Source of the DNA: Molanna angustata | Lineage: Eukaryota > Arthropoda > Insecta > Trichoptera > Molannidae | DNA: 64,000 nucleotides | Assembly (NCBI GenBank): GCA_963576475.1 | Contig: OY754970.1 | Location: forward strand, 30,719,780 to 30,783,779 | Direction of reading: 5' to 3' | Shown here: positions 43,313 to 53,028 of the stretch, piece by piece | Layout: every line of letters begins with the position of its first letter | Numbering within the stretch: position 1 is the first letter of the stretch | Position numbers and translations under genes: made by a program | The notes under the pieces: generated by a model | The model's database searches: none | What the model saw: only the letters and a program-made list of their open reading frames with translations | Told to the model about the DNA's origin: nothing

Positions 43313-43744
43313 CGAATATTTTTATTATTGCATATGCGTAAACATTGGATTTATTTCCCTGTCGGGAGTCAAAGGTATTTTTTAACAGATTTTTGATTAT
43401 CTCAATAGAGACGAAGTTGGAATATTTACTGTAGGAGAACCGGGAAATCAAGGCACCTACAGGGCTTACGACCTGTCATCGGCTGGTTTACGTGATCACT
43501 TTACGCGCTTGCGCAATGTTCACCAATTATGCCTTTAATTAATGAGATCCCTATCAATTCAATTTTGAAAGTTCTATATATTGTAATACTGAAATTCTTT
43601 TCGCTTGAAAATTTCGCATAAAGTTATCACGTAAACCAGCCGATGACAGGTTGTAAGCCTATTGTAGGTGCCTTGATTTCCCGGTTCTCCTACAGTAAAT
43701 ATTCCAACTTCGTCTCTATTGAGATAATTAAAAATCTGTTAAAA
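43313..43744 (+). mobile_element. Fold-back element, family F, with 13-bp TSD
   Basis: AAAAATATTTGAT at 43300-43312 and 43745-43757 flanks a 432-bp element. A 5' extension (CGAATATTTTTATTATTGCA, CCCTGTCGGGAGTCAAAGG) is followed by a left arm of about 115 bp (43386-43500) and its inverse (43628-43743). The arms contain GTAGGAGAACCGGGAAATCA, GGCACCTACAGGGCTTACGA and CCTGTCATCGGCTGGTTTAC. No ORF. The layout (5' extension, long inverted arms, 12-14 bp TSD) parallels the Penelope-like copies, but no hammerhead core is evident. Confidence 0.7.
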
Positions 43745-43759
43745 AAAAATATTTGATAT

Positions 43760-44835
43760 TAAAAAAAGAAGAGGTCAGAACAAATGCACGTTAATATTAA
43801 AAAGATAGACAATTAACTCATATTATCCTTAAATGAGTGGACTGAGGCCTGTAGACATTTAGATTTTATGATGTAAGAAAAATAATACGTAGGTATCTAT
43901 TGCAAAAAATCACACGAAAAAAAAATAATCTCAATCTTCCAGATGTTTCGGCAGATCACACAGACAAATCCTAATGTTTTGACAGATCATACAGACAAAC
44001 CCTGATGATTTGACAGATCATACTGATAAATCCTGATGTTTTGACGGACAAATCATAGAGAAGAAATCAACGAATGTCTATGGTAAATTGATTAGCTATG
44101 TATATGTCAGTGACAAACGTCACGGTTTATTGCTCTATGTGAAAAATGAAAAGTTTTGTATGTGAAAGCACGCAAATCCTCATATGATTCCTCAGTCATA
44201 CATTTCGCTAAAAAAATGTTTTTTTTAAGTTCGCCGTAGGTAGGTATACATGATTTTGGAACTTGCCCGGAAGATGGACACAAAGTATCAAATTTTTAAA
44301 ATACTCGAAATAACGATGTCAAAGAAAATCTTCGGACCAATATTCTGTCAAAAATTTAACGTTGATAACTTGATAAAATCTATCCAAGAACACGTACAAA
44401 TAGGTTTTGGCTCACCGATAAGTCACATGGATGGTTTCATCATAAATAAACGTTGAACCAAAATTTACAATACAAAATATCATTCACAAATTTATCTATT
44501 GGACATGTCATGATCTTAGCTCAAACGCTTTTGTAGTCTATGTACAGAACAAAGTGTTCAATTTGTCTACGTGTACCTATACATTTTGTAATATGCTGTC
44601 TTTTAATAGTTCTTATAGAAACAAATAAATTTCTGAGATATAAAGTTGAAAATAAATGAAAACACGAAGATCAGACATTTTTTTGATCCTATCTAAATAT
44701 TTAGCAAATCAAAGGATTAGTTTATTCGTTGTTTCTATGACAGCTATGTACCTATATAAAATTAATTATTGTTTATATCAACAGTAAAATTATTTTTCTC
44801 TTAAAATAGTAATTTTATAATTCCACTAAAGATTT
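43760..44835. other. Intergenic with a short tandem repeat
   Basis: At about 43950-44062 a 36-bp unit (GACAGATCATACAGACAAAT, CCTGATGTTTT) occurs three times with changes. The plus-strand frame at 44250-44456 has no recognised domain. Confidence 0.45.
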
Positions 44836-44837
44836 TT

Positions 44838-45250
44838 ATTCCTCACTACCCCAAGGGGATATAGTGGGGAGTGATTTTTTTGTTGCAGATTATCACCTAG
44901 TATCATGTTGAGATTGTATTCTGAAAGTTTCATCACAATGTATATGTGTGGGTTTACTTTGTGCTGTGTACTATGTACGTCGTGTTTATTCTAGTTTATC
45001 GCTTATAAACTAAAGTATTCATTCGATTCTTTCCATTTTTTTTGTTTTAATTTTTCGCAAATTTTTATATCTAGTACTCGCTTAGACACCGTTTGATTTT
45101 GAAGGATATCTGATCAGTGTTTCACTTAAATACACATAAAATGATATTGAAGAATAATCAAGTCTCATAAGAAAATATTGAAATGTCATTTCAAGAAAAT
45201 GCTAAAAATCTTCCATACAAATTTTGAATACTTGGTAGTGAGGAATATAG
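44838..45250 (+). mobile_element. TIR family B, best copy
   Basis: About 410 bp with terminal inverted repeats TATTCCTCACTACC (44840-44853) and GGTAGTGAGGAATA. Internally it carries CATGTTGAGATTGTATTCTG, TTTCATCACAATGTATATGTG, ACTATGTACGTCGTG and GAAGGATATCTGATCAGTG. The inverse copy at 28255-29076 shares these in order. No coding capacity; MITE-like. Confidence 0.65.
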
Positions 45251-45365
45251 CTTTGGCCACAACTAACTCGTTATTATAATTATTGAAACCGTATATTACT
45301 TGCTCATATAATTTTTCGACATGAATATCGAAATCGTCTTTTTACAGCAATATACCTAATATTTT

Positions 45366-45540
45366 TACCCTCCACACTATGGAATAGTGTAATGTCATGA
45401 TTTCACAATTTTTAAGCATATTTTTTACATCAATTTCTCAACGGGTATAATGTAGAGAGTGCACACTGTGAGTTTCGTCGTGATGTGTTTGTATGGCGTA
45501 CGGCGTACGGCGTTCGGCGTACGGAGTTATCCTTTTTGTG
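45366..45540 (+). repeat. Family B-related fragment with GGCGTAC mini-repeat
   Basis: CCTCCACACTATGGAATAGT and GGTATAATGTAGAGAGTGCA are diverged family B sequence. At 45492-45526 comes a small GC-rich tandem run (GGCGTACGGCGTACGGCG and variants) that is out of character with the AT-rich surroundings. Confidence 0.5.
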
Positions 45541-45545
45541 CCCTC

Positions 45546-45795
45546 TCTACAGCCCAAACTGTAAGTCCGATCGACTTCATATTTACATCATATAATGTGT
45601 AAAGTACATAGACCTAGAGCTGATTAGTTTTCCATAGACCAGTTTTGATTTCTCCTCTATGATTTCATCATTTACGTTGTTTTTTTTGTATCCTCTCTAG
45701 AGCCCAAACTATAAGTCCGATTGACTTTATATTGATATCATAAACATAGAGCTGATCAGTTTTCCATAGATATTCGTTAATTTCTTCTCTATGAT
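45546..45795. repeat. Tandem duplication, about 150-bp unit
   Basis: CAGCCCAAACTGTAAGTCCG at 45551 recurs as GAGCCCAAACTATAAGTCCG at 45701. Each is followed by a GAGCTGATYAGTTTTCCATA block and TTTCTYCTCTATGA. The second unit continues, after the LINE fragment, into the duplication at 46250. Confidence 0.6.
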
Positions 45796-45839
45796 AAGAA
45801 TTCTTCTCTATGATAAGAATTATGAATTCTTCTGAGATC

Positions 45840-46249
45840 GCTCAGAAGAATTTGTAACAGAACGATGTATGATAGAGTTCGGAATGAAGATACAAGGAAA
45901 GAATGTAAGATAAAGAAAGATGTAATTAACAGAATGAAAGTTAACACATTGAGATGGTTTGGCCACTTGGGGAGAATGAACGACGAACGCCTGACGAAGA
46001 AAATATACAAATCTGACAGGAACGGAATAAGAGGTCGCGGGCGCCCAAGAAAAGGATGGCACGACCATGTAAACGATATTTTGAAAGATGGAAATGTAAG
46101 AAGCGTGAACAACAGACGAACATGTATAAGACGATGTATGAATGTTAAGGAGGCGATGAATGCGTGTCAAGATAGAAAAATGTGGCGTTCGGTTCTCTCT
46201 GCCTACCCCGTGAGGGACATGGCGTGATGGTATGTATGTATGTATGTAT
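45840..46249 (+). mobile_element. RTE-like LINE 3' end with (ATGT)n tail
   Basis: The open frame 45865-46227 encodes the C-terminal tail of an ORF2: VRNEDTRKECKIKKDVINRM, LRWFGHLGRMNDERLTKKI, RGRGRPRKGWHDHVNDILK, RTCIRRCMNVKEAMNACQ and WRSVLSAYPVRDMA. The arrangement 'L.WFGH..RM.D.R..K.I......GRGRPR..W' is typical of insect RTE-like elements. The 3' end is the short terminal repeat GATGGTATGTATGTATG. The insertion splits a pre-existing duplicated stretch (TTCTTCTCTATGA then TTTCATCTGTCC). Only the last 120 or so codons are present and they are unbroken. Confidence 0.75.
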
Positions 46250-46645
46250 GATTTCATCTGTCCAAATTTTCAAAATGCTCTCACGGTCTGGAAAATCGTG
46301 TTTTTTGTATACTGTTTGAAATTTCGATACAACAAAAATACACTATTCAAAAATGCATTCAAGGATTGTTAAAATTTAAAGAAAAAAATATACATATGGT
46401 TTGCCATATCAATGTGAAATAAATTTCATCAGTTTTCCGTAGATATCCGTTAATTTCTTCTCTATGATTTCATCTGTCCAAATTTTCAAAATGCTCTCAC
46501 GGTCTGGAAAATCGTGTTTTTTGTATACTGTTTGAAATTTCGATACAAGAAAAATACACTTATCAAAAATGCATTCAAGGATTGTTAAAAATTAAAGAAA
46601 AAATATACACATGGTTTGCCAATATCAATGTGAAATAAATTTCAT
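46250..46645. repeat. Tandem duplication, 216-bp period
   Basis: GATTTCATCTGTCCAAATTT, GCTCTCACGGTCTGGAAAAT, TTGAAATTTCGATACAA and TTTGCCA...CAATGTGAAATAAATTTCAT occur at 46250 and again from 46466 with few differences. The unit spans CAGTTTTCCGTAGATATCCG, which is also found before the LINE fragment, so the duplication probably predates or accompanies the LINE insertion. Confidence 0.8.
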
Positions 46646-47755
46646 ATTTGTATGAAAAATGTATGTAACAGAAGTAAAATAGCTTCTGTAAGGGAAAATT
46701 GAGTGATCAACTTCATATTGATATTGTATGTGTCTCTATAGACAAGTGTATTTTTTACTCTCCACTTCTATCTTACTCAAGGGGTAGGCAGTGAGAACCG
46801 AACACCGCATTCTTATATCTTGACACATACATCGCCTCATCACTGCACTGTCTCATACATGCTCATCTTGCTAGTAATGCAATTTTACTTAAAATTTCTC
46901 AACAGGTATCATGTAGAAAATATATACTATGAGTTTCGTGACAATGTTTTTGTGTGTATGGTGTATTGTGAAAACTTTTGTCCTCTGGGAATCTTATGTT
47001 TGTTTAAGAATCTAATAGTTTTTCTTTTTTCTTACATTTTTTTCACATAACTCATGTAATACGACCCTTTGTTTCAAAAATGTTACTCAGTCACCCATCA
47101 GAACGAATTAGGTACAAATTTGATATAATCCGTATTGCATAAGACGAGAAATGGTATGGAAAAGGCATAGAAGTAATAATGCTATAATTTTATTGAACCT
47201 TTTTTTACAGTCTCAAAATTTAATAAATGTTAAATAAATAAATTCGAGTAAGGCTTTGCGTAGGAGTATGTATGTCCTTACTGTAATTAAGAACAGACAT
47301 ACCAAGGGAAGCCCGTATATTTATGTTTCATTCAACATGCGTTTTCCACACAATTTCTTGTAGCTACTGATAAGAAACAACATTATAATAATTCATAACC
47401 TAATTGAGCAATATTTACTATTTCGAGGTCCATAATTTTGTAAGATAAATGTTGAGACGTGACGAACAAAAGGAGCTTTGTATTTGGTACAAAACTTTAA
47501 TTTAATAGTAATAATATCGTTAAGTTATTCGACAGGGAACGTTGCTGACATTATTATTTTGGAAAACTGGTTGAGAAACGAGGGATATTGTTTACTTTGT
47601 GATTTGAGAACAAAGATATTAACCGACTATTAAATAATGTATATAAATATGTGTTCAAAATAATGCTTTGTTACTTTTATGTATATATTTAATTTTACAC
47701 GTGAATAAATACAGTTAATAAAACAGTACATATATTATCTGCAGCAAAAAATAAA
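46646..47755. other. Intergenic with diverged family B traces
   Basis: 46740-46990 contains TATCTTACTCAAGGGGTAGG and GGTATCATGTAGAAAATATA, reminiscent of family B. The rest is AT-rich with no gene seen. Confidence 0.35.
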
Positions 47756-47756
47756 C

Positions 47757-47770
47757 ATTTTCATTTCAAT
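47757..47770. repeat. Target-site duplication, left (Penelope-like copy 2)
   Basis: ATTTTCATTTCAAT, repeated at 48571-48584. Confidence 0.6.
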
Positions 47771-47883
47771 ATCATTTAATGATTCGGTGGATATTTTGTG
47801 GTAGTTATGTAATATAAACCATTTTTGAATTATTAATTAGCTATAAACCACTTGTTTTTTGAGTCACTTCGCGACATGTTTCG

Positions 47884-48444
47884 CGACATGAACAAAAATG
47901 GAGAAAAATTCTATACACAGGACCTATTTCTATAAAAATAAAAAATACACTGCCAACTAGTATCAAAGCTGCATTTTACACCAACAACAACATCAGTAGA
48001 TCATTATTAAATTCTAAAACTAAAAGAAATTACAAAGAAAAAAGTGGAGTTTATAGAATAACATGTGGTGACTGTAATGAACACTGCATAGGACAGACAT
48101 CACGTAACCTAAATATAAGAATTAACGAACACAGAAGATGCTTAAACAACAATAATTTCTCAGAATTTGCTAACCACATTATCCAAACTAATCACTCTTT
48201 CAATAACCACAAACTAAAACTATTACATGAAACACAGAATAAAGGATACCGACTTAACAACTACAAAACGCTCGAAATACATAAACACATAAATTCCGGT
48301 ATAAAACTTATAAATAACCATACCTTTCATAACACCTCTCCAATACTTAATATATTTCCCATCAAAAACAAAAACACTTCACAATTCTCCCCTCCCCCCA
48401 CTAACCCAACCAACCCTCAACCGCCACCCCCCTCGCTTCACTGA
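47884..48444 (+). CDS. Penelope-like GIY-YIG endonuclease, no in-frame ATG
   Basis: An uninterrupted frame runs from inside the left inverted repeat to TGA at 48442-48444 (about 186 codons) without an ATG near its start, as expected of a 5'-truncated polyprotein. Content: IKAAFYTNNNISRSLLNSK; the nuclease core SGVYRITCGDCNEHCIGQTS (GVY/CIG for GIY/YIG, cysteine pair CGDC); RNLNIRINEHRRCLNNNNFS with the conserved arginine; FANHIIQTNHSFNN; YRLNNYKTLEIHKHINSG with the glutamate; and a proline-rich end. It is about 40% like the copy 1 protein by eye, so the two come from different subfamilies. The open frame suggests fairly recent insertion. Confidence 0.75.
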   Translation, partial: RHEQKWRKILYTGPISIKIKNTLPTSIKAAFYTNNNISRSLLNSKTKRNYKEKSGVYRITCGDCNEHCIGQTSRNLNIRINEHRRCLNNNNFSEFANHIIQTNHSFNNHKLKLLHETQNKGYRLNNYKTLEIHKHINSGIKLINNHTFHNTSPILNIFPIKNKNTSQFSPPPTNPTNPQPPPPSLH

Positions 48445-48506
48445 CAGATACACACAAATTCAACATGTTAGTCTCGACACGCCGGTCGATGGAAGGACAG
48501 CGCTTC

Positions 48507-48560
48507 CGAAACATGTCGCGAAGTGACTCAAAAAACAAGTGGTTTATAGCTAATTAATAA
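48507..48560 (+). ncRNA. Degenerate hammerhead ribozyme motif (copy 2)
   Basis: 3' half intact: stem II closing strand CUUCC, GAA (48508-48510), palindromic stem III ACAUGU (48511-48516), C at 48517, stem I GC and GACU pairing back to AGUC near 48465-48470. The 5' core between GC and stem II (48481-48490) has two substitutions and one extra base relative to CUGANGA. Confidence 0.5.
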
Positions 48561-48570
48561 TTCAAAAATG

Positions 48571-48584
48571 ATTTTCATTTCAAT
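48571..48584. repeat. Target-site duplication, right (Penelope-like copy 2)
   Basis: ATTTTCATTTCAAT; partner of 47757-47770. Confidence 0.6.
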
Positions 48585-48654
48585 TTAATCTCAGTTTAAT
48601 ATGCAATATCTGCTAGATTTTCTGTTGAAGGTTAATTTAATATTTTATATAATT

Positions 48655-48765
48655 GCTCTTTCTACCACCACCCATTCTGCCGATGGGGTTTGATCACTAA
48701 GAACTCTTACAAAACACTGAGAGAACACAAAAAGTGTAAAAAGAAGTATAAATCGTTGCAATTAC
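48655..48765 (-). repeat. SINE-like module, family H, copy 3
   Basis: CTACCACCACCCATTCTGCC, GATGGGGTTTGATCACTAA, ACTCTTACAAAACACTGA and GAGAACACAAAAAG align with 7700-7800. The tRNA-like part is absent. Confidence 0.5.
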
Positions 48766-48769
48766 GATA

Positions 48770-49145
48770 CTTTTGTACCACTTTACACGAACTAACTCAT
48801 CTTTAAACTCACCAATAAACAGAATCCTGACCACTTACAATAAGAATCAATGTACCCTACAACTAGATATTTTCCATAACTCGCCTTACCAATATAAAAA
48901 CTTACTGTTCAATTTAATCAGCATAACAATACACATTTTACACACCTCATTACATCATTACACATTTTCACCCACTACACATTCACATCCCAGTATGTTA
49001 TTACTTATATGAATTGATTTGCCACAAGTAATTGACACTAGGTAGGGATAGTTTAACAATTATATATTAAGCCTACTCATTGTAATTTTTTACCTAGTGT
49101 TGTTTGTGTGCAATTTAATTATAAAAATAAAAAAAAATAGGAATA
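48770..49145. other. Intergenic, no gene seen
   Basis: AT-rich; the short plus-strand frame 48773-49012 shows no motif. Confidence 0.35.
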
Positions 49146-49149
49146 GTGA

Positions 49150-49437
49150 TTTTGGCCTATAGATGTAAATTATATTTTATCAGACAGCCAGGCAGTCCTT
49201 AAGGCACTAGAATTATACCAGGTTACATCAAAACTGGTATGGGACTGTCTAAAGTACTTTGAGAGACTAGGGGTATACAACAAAATACATCTAGAATGGG
49301 TACCTGGTCATAAAGGTAAAGAGGAAAACGAGAGAACAGATAAGCTAGCCAAAAAGGGATCAGGGCTACCTTTCATAGGACCTAAACTAGCAGTTGGCCT
49401 ATATGCAACTATGATTAAAAGATCGATCAAAGACTGA
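49150..49437 (+). pseudogene. LINE RNase H domain fragment
   Basis: An open frame without a start codon, ending at TGA 49435-49437, encodes VNYILSDSQAVLKALELYQV, TSKLVWDCLKYFERLG, KIHLEWVPGHKGKEENERTD and KLAKKGSGLPFIGPK. The SDSQA and 'WVPGHKG..NE..D.LAK.G' boxes are the second half of RNase H as found after the RT in R1-, LOA- or I-like LINEs. The first catalytic Asp/Glu half is missing. Not functional and too short to assign to a clade. Confidence 0.75.
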
Positions 49438-49499
49438 AAAACAGTTCAGCATAGAGAATTCTGGAAGGTCAGTTGTTGACAGCGACAAACGAAAGAATT

Positions 49500-49960
49500 C
49501 ATAATATTTTAATTTCATAATTTTTCTCAATTCATAATAATTTCATCATAATATCATAATTTCACATTGATAAACACGCATGTACCTCAAGCTCCTAAAA
49601 ATCCGTTTTCATGTTGTTTTTTACAAGTGCATCACAAATTCGCAACGGATCAATAAAACATTAATATTTACTGAAGCAATGCATGTTATGAGTTAAAAAC
49701 ATGAACTCTTGGTGAAATAATCTGAAACTAAAACAATTTATTACAAGTGATATTGACAGTATTTATTGTTACAATAACTTTGTAGTGTCACTAATATATT
49801 ATTATGCTGGGGTGAAGTATTGCGCATTTGGAATCTTCGTGGGTGGAGGTAAAATATTATGCATAGATTCGTTAAAATATTCGTATAATACCCAATTTTT
49901 AATTATTCTTTAAAAAGGACTTACTTAACTATTTTAAAGTAGTGAGCGAGTCTCTGCTAA
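49500..49960. other. Intergenic, no gene seen
   Basis: AT-rich DNA with ATAATTTCATAATTT-type low complexity near 49500-49565. Confidence 0.35.
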
Positions 49961-49965
49961 GACTA

Positions 49966-50118
49966 ACTGACCTCATTTTGGACGGTAACATCAAATTAGG
50001 AAAATCACCTATATGACCAAATTAAATGACCTCATTATGGACGTTAACTTCAAATTAGGAAAATAACTATGTCCAAATTAACTGACCTCATTATGGACGG
50101 TAGCATCAAATTAGGAAA
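49966..50118 (+). repeat. Triplicated LINE ORF1 start, about 50-bp unit
   Basis: AACTGACCTCATTTTGGACG, GTAACATCAAATTAGGAAAA occurs three times (49968, 50023 and 50078, approximately). Translated, each repeat gives a version of the ORF1 N-terminus (KLTDLIMDGSIKLGK). The element's own first codons have therefore been duplicated in tandem. Confidence 0.65.
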
Positions 50119-50680
50119 AGCACCTATTATATTCAAATTTCTAGCAGTAAAAAATGAAAAAGCAACTGCAAATAGTATGGCTGCTACACGTATGGCTAGT
50201 ATGAAAGGCGAAATCACTAGTATGAAGAGCATTATGCCTTGTAGAACCAATATGGGTGAAACTTCGTCGGCGATGATGCCAACCATGTTGATTGATGCCA
50301 TAAACGAGTTGGACGAGATGAGAATGAGAAGTAGAAATATATTGATGTTTAATGTATCAGAAAGTACTTTTGATCTGTCTTTTAATGGCATGAATGACGA
50401 TGCCATGAATGACACAGTGGCAGCTTTATTAAAGGATGTTGACGAAGATAGTACACTGAAAATAACAAAAGTTTCAAATAGATTGGAGAAAACTACCTGA
50501 AAATGTAAAACCAATTCAAATAGAACTAGAAACAAACTGACATGCTAAAATTATTATGCAAAATAAAGGGAAAATTCGAAAAGAAATTAGCATCAAACGT
50601 GACCTCACAGAGGGCCAACGTAGAGAACTTACAAAGTTGTGGAAGAGAGAAGAAAAACAGGTGAAACGAACTTAACGATA
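50069..50680 (+). pseudogene. Jockey-like LINE ORF1 remnant
   Basis: The frame from 50069 encodes MSKLTDLIMDGSIKLGK, a low-complexity stretch, then DAINELDEMRMRSRNILMF, NVSESTFDLSFNGMNDDA and LLKDVDEDSTLKITKVSNR. This is the 'E..DE...R..N++++.+PES' and 'V.+' pattern of coiled-coil/RRM-like ORF1 proteins in Jockey-like LINEs. After a frameshift at about 50490 it continues as PENVKPIQIELETN, IRKEISIKRDLTEGQRRELT and KLWKREEKQ, the C-terminal part of the same protein. Not functional. Confidence 0.55.
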
Positions 50681-50744
50681 AACCTTATAAATTCGACGCC
50701 AAGAATTGCCATCACACACCATAAATCTAAAAAAAAAATTCTTA

Positions 50745-51436
50745 ACTCTATTGCTACTATCAAAATGTTCGTGGGGTCAAGTCAAAGCTGTCGGATTTAA
50801 AACTAAATGAATCTACTTTAACTCATCAGGTAATATTGCCAACTGAGACATGGTTGGCCAAGGGTATTCTCACATCGGAAATTAGTTTTACGGGATATAA
50901 TGTATATCGTCAAGATCGCGACCAGCGACGCAGTACTAAAACAAGAGGGGGAGGAGTTCTCATAGCTGTCAGAGATAATTTAAAAGCTATAAGGGTATCA
51001 GTCTCTGGAAGCACTATGGAACAAATATTTGTTCATGTTGACATTCACAGAGCAGACCTGTCAAAATATAAACAGCATTCTATGAATATGGAATATCTTA
51101 GTGCAAGATATCCCGTCTAAATTTGTGCTAACGGCCGATTACAACCTTACCAATATTCAATGATTACAGAATCTTGAAGACAATCTAGAGAGAAAATTAT
51201 ATTTGGAGCATGACCGAAATCACTTGATACACAGTGACACAAACTGTATGAGTGAACGATCTAATATTTGCAACTATAGACCAATTTGCATTCTATCAGC
51301 GATACCTAAGCTTTTTGAATCGTTATTCCTTGATAGTCTGACTCCTCTTTTGAAAGGTCTGATTAACTCTTGTCAGCATGGATTTGTCAGTGGAAGATCT
51401 ACATTGACTAACCTAATTATATACGAAAATTAAATA
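50745..51436 (+). pseudogene. Jockey-like LINE ORF2 remnant (endonuclease and RT pieces)
   Basis: A frameshifted start gives YYQNVRGVKSKLSDLKLNE, then PTETWLAKGILTSEI, TGYNVYRQDRDQRRSTKTR and GGGVLIAVRDNLKAI: the APE endonuclease N-terminal half with its TETWL box. After a break at 51120 a fragment FLLTADYNL (normally GDYN) leads by deletion to RT blocks CNYRPICILSAIPKLFESLF and LINSCQHGFVSGRSTLTNLI. The endonuclease C-terminal half and the RT from motif A onward are gone. It lies right after the ORF1 remnant, so both belong to one internally deleted element. Confidence 0.65.
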
Positions 51437-51614
51437 ACATTGGTTCTGATTCTGTAAACGTATTAAAATTTAAAAGAAATATCATATTTTAAAGAGTCAT
51501 TTCAATATTTTTTTTTTATAATTCGGAAGATTAAATAAAATTAAGGAAGTTTAAGAAGATTATAATGACAAAAGAACATCACAAGTGCAATATAAAATTG
51601 ATGTAGTTTAAAGT

Positions 51615-51826
51615 GTCGGCCTTTGTGGCTCAGTTGGTTAGATATCTGACTGCTGATCCAAAAGTCCCGGGTTCGATTCCCGGTGAAGAGACAGTTTTAA
51701 ATTGTGTTTTCAGTCTGGATCTGTGAGACGATTAATATCGTAAGTTTTCAGAATGTGGCAACTTGGTATTGCGTGCGTGTTAAATTAATATTTGACATAG
51801 TACCTGATAGTTGCCCGAGAAGTGAT
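51615..51826 (+). mobile_element. tRNA-derived SINE, family S, copy S4
   Basis: Plus-strand, complete: GTCGGCCTTTGTGGCTCAG, A box TGGCTCAGTTGGTTAG, ATCTGACTGCTGATCCAAAA, B box GGGTTCGATTCCCGGTG, AGACAG, the CAGTCTGGATCTGTGAGACG body, GAATGTGGCAACTTGGTATT and GTTGCCCGAGAAGTGATAT. The A and B boxes are intact and spaced as in tRNA genes, so pol III transcription is plausible. Confidence 0.87.
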
Positions 51827-51829
51827 ATA

Positions 51830-53020
51830 AAAGGAACAATTTTAGTGAACAAAATTTTGTATTTACCTAATGTCTTCAATGTTCATTCAAATTATAATTT
51901 GTCTTCGGAATTTAACCCAATATCACAATACAAACAATGAAAATAAGAAAAAAAACATTTTTTTAAACTTCACTAGACCAAGTAAAATTGATATATACAG
52001 GCCGAATAAATGTTTTTGTCTAAAATGAAATCAATTCTGAAATTGATTTCGAATTCAGATTGATGTTCAATTATAAGTCATCAAAACGTATGTACCTATA
52101 TTTTCAAAATATACATATACAAACATGTAGATAACTTTTTTGATTAACGTGTCGTGTCGTGTTAGGTAAATGAGAAAATCCGGTTAAATGCGAAATAACG
52201 GATATTCACAACATGCTCAATTTTCTTCTCTCACACACACACACACACACACACATACACATTGGCTGAAAAGTTATATGTTTCGATTTTTATTTATTAA
52301 AATATTTCACTTAATAATTTTTAGACAAAAGTGGATGATATACTTTTATTTTATTTGGAAAAAACATATTTTTTATGTTTAAAATGTTGTTACATTTTGA
52401 TTATTTTGATTTGATAAACTGATATCTCATATTAACCTAAACACAACCTTTTCTGACCTGTACAGTTCTTCATCTTCGCTGGTAGAATAACGGAACCATA
52501 CTAGGAAATGAAATAGGTATTTTGAATGAAAAATGCAAGAAATGAAAATGAACTACAAAGCCCAATTTTCTTAGTATATTTACGTGTCTTTGTCACGTGA
52601 AATATATATTTTGTGTGGATAGTATGTAAAATTCAAAAAAATAATTCTCGTAGCACTGTAGAATATTTTCATTCATAAATTTTAATATTACGAAATTTAC
52701 ATAACAATACATTATATTTTTACACGAAACTGTATAAGCAGTTTGTCAGTGTAAGCTCTCTAGTACAATATAATTATACAGTTACCCTGCAATCAAATTA
52801 TATATTTATATAATACAATAAAGCTCTAACGTTGTACAATTAAAATAAAATAAATCAAAAATAATTAAAATAATGCATATGAAAAATAAAATTAAAAAAA
52901 CAAAGTAATTCCAAAAATAAAAACATTCATAAAAACTTTTACCATAAAAAGTCAATCTTTTGCTATGGTGAAAAATGAAAACAATCAATATTTCGCTCAG
53001 AATGAAATAAATAGTGAAAA
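51830..53020. other. Intergenic with a (CA)n microsatellite
   Basis: A (CA)n run occupies 52231-52260. No coding or RNA signature elsewhere. Confidence 0.45.
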
Positions 53021-53028
53021 AGTACTTA

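Larger units (their letters stand above)
47771..48570 (+). mobile_element. Penelope-like element, copy 2: endonuclease with inverted ends
   Basis: 800 bp between 14-bp direct repeats. Plus-strand order: a 5' extension of about 45 bp (TATTTTGTGGTAGTTATGTA), an inverted repeat 47819-47884, a GIY-YIG open frame, and the 3' terminal region with its repeat 48507-48570. The arms share GAATTATTAATTAGCTATAA, CCACTTGTTTTTTGAGTC and CACTTCGCGACATGTTTCG. The hammerhead region keeps stem II (GGAAG/CUUCC), GAA, hexamer ACAUGU and C at 48517, plus stem I pairing. The CUGANGA box reads CGGUCGAU, so the ribozyme is probably inactive. Confidence 0.75.

Noticed and set aside
43628..43700. CCGAUGACAGG...CCUGU stem in family F as a possible ribozyme
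   Set aside because: The box differs from CUGANGA and no GAAA/GUC partner is found at the expected positions on either strand.
44250..44456. Small plus-strand open frame as a host gene
   Set aside because: No motif or supporting context; its length is expected by chance in this amount of sequence.
51615..51700. tRNA gene at the head of SINE S4
   Set aside because: The A and B boxes are good but the acceptor stem does not close, and the same sequence with the same non-tRNA body recurs elsewhere in the window.
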